The notes beneath the pieces were generated by a model that worked only from the letters and a program-made list of their open reading frames with translations, was not told where the DNA came from and did not search any database. From NCBI RefSeq assembly GCF_002804005.1, contig NZ_CP024965.1, forward strand, positions 1 through 64,000: a DNA stretch of 64,000 bases, given 5' to 3'. Shown piece by piece: positions 59,958 through 64,000 of the stretch. A program made the translations under genes and the position numbers. Source of the stretch: Williamsoniiplasma somnilux. GTDB taxonomy: Bacteria > Bacillota_I > Bacilli_A > Mycoplasmatales > Mycoplasmataceae. Within the stretch, counting starts at the first letter, position 1. The number at the start of each line of letters is the position of its first letter.

Positions 59958-61493
59958 ATGAAAAAATTATTAAGTATTTTGGCATCCTTATCTTTTACAG
60001 CCAGTATTACTAGTATAACTGTTGCGGCTTGTGCAGATGACAAATTATTTCAAAACATTAAAATATTAGAAAATGATTTAAACAAAATTTTAGAAACAAA
60101 AAAATATGAATCTTGAATTTTAAATGATTTACAATTTGAAATCGATAAATTATATGGTTCAGGAGCTATTACGGTTGAAGAAATTAATGATAAAAATAAT
60201 AAGTCTAAACCCCAAGTAATGAATCAAATGTTTCTTTTCAATGGAAATGCAAAAGAGGACAATGGTTTTCTTTATGAAGGTTCAATAACTTTAACTCACA
60301 CTTGAACTGAAACGATTGGTTTTGTTAAACCAATAACTGACATCAATACTCAACTTCAAGAAATTTTAGATTCTAGAAAAGATCTTAAATGAACAAAACC
60401 GGAATTAGAACAAGCAATTGTAGATGCTAAACTTGATGTTGTTGGTGGAATTACGGTTGAATTACAATCAGCAATCAATTATGCTTGAACAGGTGAAGAA
60501 AAGAACGATAAATACATTTTTACTGGTCACGGAACCACAACCAATGAGTTTATTTATGAAGGCTCAACAACTTTAAATCATGAATGAATCGAAAAAAGTG
60601 ATGAAACATTACCAATTTCACAAATCAAGCCTAAACTTCAAGAAATATTAGATTTTAAAAGTAGTACAGAATGATCACAATCAGATTTACAATCAGCTAT
60701 AGATAATGACCCCTTCATTAATGATAAAGGAGGCATTACTGTTACTGAAATTTCTAATTCCAATTTTACTGATAAAGTTGGTGGAACTAAAGAATGAAAA
60801 TTTGTAGGAATTGGTAGCATAAATAATCAACATAAATATCGTGGAAATACTACATTAAACCATATATGAGTAGAATCACAACCAACTATATATATTGATT
60901 CTGAAGGTAATGAAGAAGAAACTAGCAAACTAGATTTTGCAGATATAAATGCTAAAGAAATTAAACAATTTGGTTTCGACAAAGAAGGTAATTCAATTCA
61001 AACTTTTAGAGGCAGCAAAGTTTCTAGTTATTTACCAAAGCAAATAAAGTCTTTAAAATTAATGTTTGGATATAACCAAAATGAATTTATAGAAGGTATT
61101 GAAAATTGAGACACTTCAAACATAACTGATATGACACAAACGTTTGGTGCAGCAAGTTTTTTTAATCAACCTTTAAACTGAGACACTTCCAACGTGATCA
61201 CTATGGAAGGTATGTTTTCTTTAAATGATCTTTTTGATCAACCATTAAATTGGGACACTTCAAAAGTAGTTAATATGAAAGAAATGTTTATGAGAGCTTT
61301 AAATTTTAATCAAGACATTTCCAAATGGGACACTTCAAATGTAACGAATATGTCTTTTATGTTTAGAGAAACTGAACAATTTGATCAAGATATTTCAATC
61401 TGAAATGTTTCAAAAGTGACTAATTATGAAAATTTCGATTTGCAAGCAAATCCATATTGAGATCAGACATATAAACCAAAATTTAATACTTAA
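59958..61493 (+). CDS. Surface lipoprotein with triplicated module and DUF285 repeats
   Basis: The 511-aa lipoprotein has a signal peptide ending TVAAC (Cys25). Three related modules follow, ending at about residues 114, 211 and 304, each with W, a GGITV-like strand and a C-terminal LTHTW/LNHEW/LNHIW. Residues about 320-511 carry DUF285 repeats (WDTSNVTNM, FNQDISKW). AGTAAAGGAG precedes the ATG. BspA-type repeats in other bacteria mediate adhesion; here the role is inferred. It resembles the next lipoprotein in plan. Confidence 0.88.
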
Positions 61494-61822
61494 AAACAAT
61501 TTTAAAAGCCAAAAACCTTATTTTTATAAAGACAGGGTTTTTGGTTTTTTATCTTATTTTTTTCTTTTTTAACACATCTATGTTTTAAATATTATAATAG
61601 GATTGCATAAGGCTTGAAAATTTTAAATAGAAAGGTTTACTTTATGAAAGCTTTTTATATTTTTGAACCAAATTTAATCAATGTATTTAACAAATTTTAT
61701 AATTTTATAATTCGGTGGAATTGTTGTAAAAACAATATTATTTTTTAAAAATGATTACCACTATTTAAAAACATTTCGGAAAAATAACTCATTTGAATTT
61801 TTATATAAAAGGAGTTTAGAGT
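61494..61822. other. 329-base spacer between the two DUF285 lipoproteins
   Basis: The spacer holds the terminator of the upstream lipoprotein gene, a possible 34-codon frame (61644-61748, with AGAAAGG before its ATG and no similarity I recognise), and a leader of about 75 bases before the next lipoprotein. Nothing else is recognised. Confidence 0.6.
61509..61550 (+). terminator. Terminator after lipoprotein 1
   Basis: CCAAAAACC (61509-61517) pairs with GGTTTTTGG (61536-61544), followed by T6. Confidence 0.85.
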
Positions 61823-63604
61823 ATGAAAAAATTATTAAGTATTTTAGCAGTATTATCACTAACAGCTAGCGCTGGAGCTACAGTTGTGGCTTGTAGTGAT
61901 GAAGATTATATTCAAGATATTGGAGTTCTAAAAACCGAATTTGAAGACTTATTGGAAATAAAAACAAATGAAAAATGAACTATTGAAGGCTTGCAAAATG
62001 CAATTGATTCAAAATATGGACCCGGTGGAATAACTGTTCAATTACCTAGCAAAAACAATTATTCTTGAAAACCCGAAGAAAAGAATGATGTATATCGTTT
62101 TGTTGGTAATGCTAATTCAGAAAATGAATACCGATATAATGGTTATATTGATTTAACTCACAATTGGAAAGGTGTTGTAGATACAACCCAACCAATATCA
62201 ACAATCCGCCAACGTATTTATGAACTTTTAAATTCTAAACAAGATGGAAATTGAACACAAATCGAACTTCAATTAGTTATCGATAATGACACAACAATTA
62301 ATGACCGTGGGGGAATTGAAGTTACTGAAGTTGCATTTAATTTGCGATCATCTGAACAAATTACTGGTACAAAACAATGAAACTTTCATGGCCTTGGTGA
62401 CATTAGTAATGGCCATAAATACCAAGGTGATTTGGTACTTACTCATAACTGAAGCAATACCCAAGATACCACTAAACCAATTACTGGCGAAGAAATTACA
62501 GCACAACTTAAAACAATTTTGAATGAAAGAGCAACAGTCGCGTGAACCATTGAAGAATTACAAGCAGAAGTTGATTTAAAAATCGGTTCAAAAGAAATAA
62601 CTGTTTCAACACCTTCAACATCCAAAAATTTAACGGTTGATTCATTTGCGGATAGTTATACATTTACAGGTAATGGACACATTAATAATGAATTAATTTA
62701 TAATGGTTCAATTACATTAAATCATTACTGAATGGAACCACAGCCTACAATATATATCGATTCAAATGATGAGACACAAGAAACATGAGAATTGGATTTT
62801 AACCAAATAGACGCAAAAGAGATCATTCAATTAGGTTTTAATAAAGATGAATTAGCAGATGGTCTGACTATTAAAAATTTTAAAGGCGATAGAGTACCTA
62901 AAATTTTACCTAAACCTTTTAGACAATTGAATTCTTTATTTAGCTATAACTCTAATGAAAAAATTTTAGGTATTGAAAATTGAGACACTTCAGATGTTAC
63001 AACATTTAGTTCAATCTTTTATGGAGCAACAAACTTTAATGGTGACATCTCCAATTGAAACACCTCAAATGCAACATCAATGCATGCGATGTTTTCTGGA
63101 GCAACAAATTTTAACGGTGACATCTCCAATTGGGACACATCTAAAGCTGTTGTCACCGCTAACATGTTTAAAGATGCTTCAAAATTTAATCAGAATTTAT
63201 CTCGATGAAACACATCAAACGTCGAAAATATGACAAAAATGTTTGAAGGAGCAAAAAGTTTCAATGGTGACATCTCCACTTGAAACACTTCAAAATTAAA
63301 TTTTATGAGCTACATTTTTAATGATGCGACAATTTTCAACAGCGACATTTCCAAATGAGACACCTCAAATGTAAAAGCTATGCAAAACGCGTTTACAAAT
63401 GCCTCAAATTTTAATCAAAATATCTCCGCTTGAGACACCTCAAATGTTTTAAGCATGAAGGAAATGTTTATGAATGCAACAAGTTTCAATCAAGATCTTT
63501 CAAATTGAGACACCTCAAAAGTAAGCAAAGAAAAACATAAGGACTTTGATACTGGAGCAACATCTTGAATCGATCCGAATTGAAAACCTAAATTTATTAA
63601 TTAG
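61823..63604 (+). CDS. Second surface lipoprotein with triplicated module and DUF285 repeats
   Basis: The 593-aa lipoprotein has a signal peptide ending VVAC (Cys24), and the same plan as the previous gene: three modules ending at about residues 114, 208 and 302 (LTHNW, LTHNW, LNHYW), a QPTIYIDSN linker, and a longer DUF285 stretch (about 325-590) with more repeats such as FNGDISNWNTSN and FNQNLSRWNTSN. The signal-peptide DNA is nearly the same as in the first gene. AAAAGGAG precedes the ATG. A hairpin with T5 follows. Confidence 0.88.
62975..63530 (+). repeat. 75-bp tandem DNA repeats coding DUF285 units
   Basis: Seven to eight 75-base units encode the DUF285 repeats. Several are nearly identical at DNA level: TTTAATGGTGACATCTCCAA near 63033 recurs near 63108 with one substitution and near 63260 with the same core. 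They could support recombination or copy-number change. Confidence 0.75.
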
Positions 63605-63606
63605 TT

Positions 63607-63650
63607 AAAAATAAAAACTCCTGTCAATTAAACGGGAGTTTTTATTTTTA
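63607..63650. terminator. Bidirectional terminator lipoprotein 2 / FNT gene
   Basis: AAAAATAAAAACTCCTGT and ACGGGAGTTTTTATTTTT pair with one wobble around CAATTA, with A/T runs on both sides. Confidence 0.85.
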
Positions 63651-63663
63651 AATAGTTTAATAA

Positions 63664-64000
63664 TTATTTATCATGATCCTTAATTTCATTTTTAACGTCA
63701 TTAATTTTTGTTAAATGTTTAATTCCTGTACGTTCTTCAATGTATTCTTTCAAATGTTTAATTCTAGCTTCTTTCAATAATAAATCATCAAAATCTTTAT
63801 TAAATCAACTCATTACAATTCCGATTATTAAACCACCAAGGAAGTTCCCTAAAACTGCAGGAATAATATTTACAAGAATAAATCATCCTCCACTAGCAGC
63901 ATTAAATGCCTGACCACCTTCTAATAAAATTGGGTTTCCATCAATTGCCATCACAATTAAAACAATTGCTCCATATCAATTAGCAACTGAATGTTGGTAA
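63664..64000 (-). CDS. FNT-family formate/nitrite transporter, C-terminal part
   Basis: Only the last about 112 codons are in the window, cut at 64000. They contain HSVANWYGAI, matching the HSxANM element of FocA/NirC, then NIIPAVLGNFLGGLIIGI, the last membrane segments, and a charged C-terminal tail with EERTGIKHLTKI. TGA-Trp codons occur. Family members pass formate, nitrite or lactate-like anions; substrate unknown. Confidence 0.8.

Noticed and set aside
61644-61748. 34-codon frame with RBS between the lipoproteins
   Set aside because: Not called as a gene: too short and unlike anything known, although AGAAAGG before ATG keeps it possible.
62975-63530. CRISPR-like array from the 75-bp repeats
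   Set aside because: The repeats code in frame for DUF285 units of a lipoprotein and have no spacer structure or cas genes.

Overview
The window is the start of a wall-less mollicute chromosome, most likely from the Entomoplasmataceae (Mesoplasma / Entomoplasma / Williamsoniiplasma type, sister to the Mycoplasma mycoides cluster). TGA is read as Trp throughout: dozens of conserved proteins stay collinear only if in-frame TGA is sense. The DNA is very AT-rich, lipoproteins carry mollicute lipoboxes, there are surface lipoproteins with BspA-like DUF285 repeats, and a 2'-deoxyguanosine-type riboswitch is present, a class known mainly from Mesoplasma florum. I cannot fix the species. No tRNA, rRNA, insertion sequence or CRISPR array was found.

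Layout. 1-12.4 kb is the origin and housekeeping block: dnaA, a putative oriC spacer, dnaN, then (minus strand) a divergent MreB and a P-loop kinase-like protein, rnmV-rsmA, a free-standing AlaX-like editing protein, and gyrB - nucleoside deoxyribosyltransferase - gyrA. 12.4-17.4 kb is a sugar module: a class II aldolase divergent from a DeoR regulator, a glucose-superfamily PTS EIIBC with a long charged tail, and a PfkB sugar-phosphate kinase. A thiol peroxidase (tpx) follows.

18-30 kb holds two ABC importers: a BMP/Nup-type nucleoside system (lipoprotein, double ATPase, two permeases, one with a coiled-coil tail of about 475 residues) and a p37/p29/p69-like system whose leader is the 2'-dG-type riboswitch and whose permease is a two-domain fusion. 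30-38 kb continues nucleoside use: a PnuC-like transporter with pyrimidine-nucleoside phosphorylase, a 44-aa zinc-ribbon protein, a phosphohexomutase with deoD, an aldo/keto reductase, a beta-lactamase-fold hydrolase and deoC. Together these could import (deoxy)nucleosides, cleave them, and feed the pentose phosphates to glycolysis.

38-49 kb: an ABC-2 exporter pair, a Gfo/Idh/MocA oxidoreductase, serS, mnmE, an MgtA-type P-type ATPase, two tandem tatD paralogues and proC. 49-52.4 kb: glpF-glpO-glpK, the peroxide-producing glycerol route known from mycoplasmas. 52.4-59 kb: an ABC-F ATPase, a MATE transporter, a 68-aa protein, and an AEC carrier with a D-2-hydroxyacid dehydrogenase. 59-63.6 kb: three DUF285 proteins, two of them lipoproteins with a triplicated N-terminal module and one an orphan domain without a signal peptide behind a T16 tract. 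The window ends inside an FNT-family (formate/nitrite) transporter gene.

The most interesting signals are the riboswitch on a transporter usually labelled phosphonate/thiamine, the long Lys-rich tails on three unrelated transporters, the degenerate MreB, the DnaA-box-like palindrome in oriC, and the DUF285 locus with its homopolymer tract.
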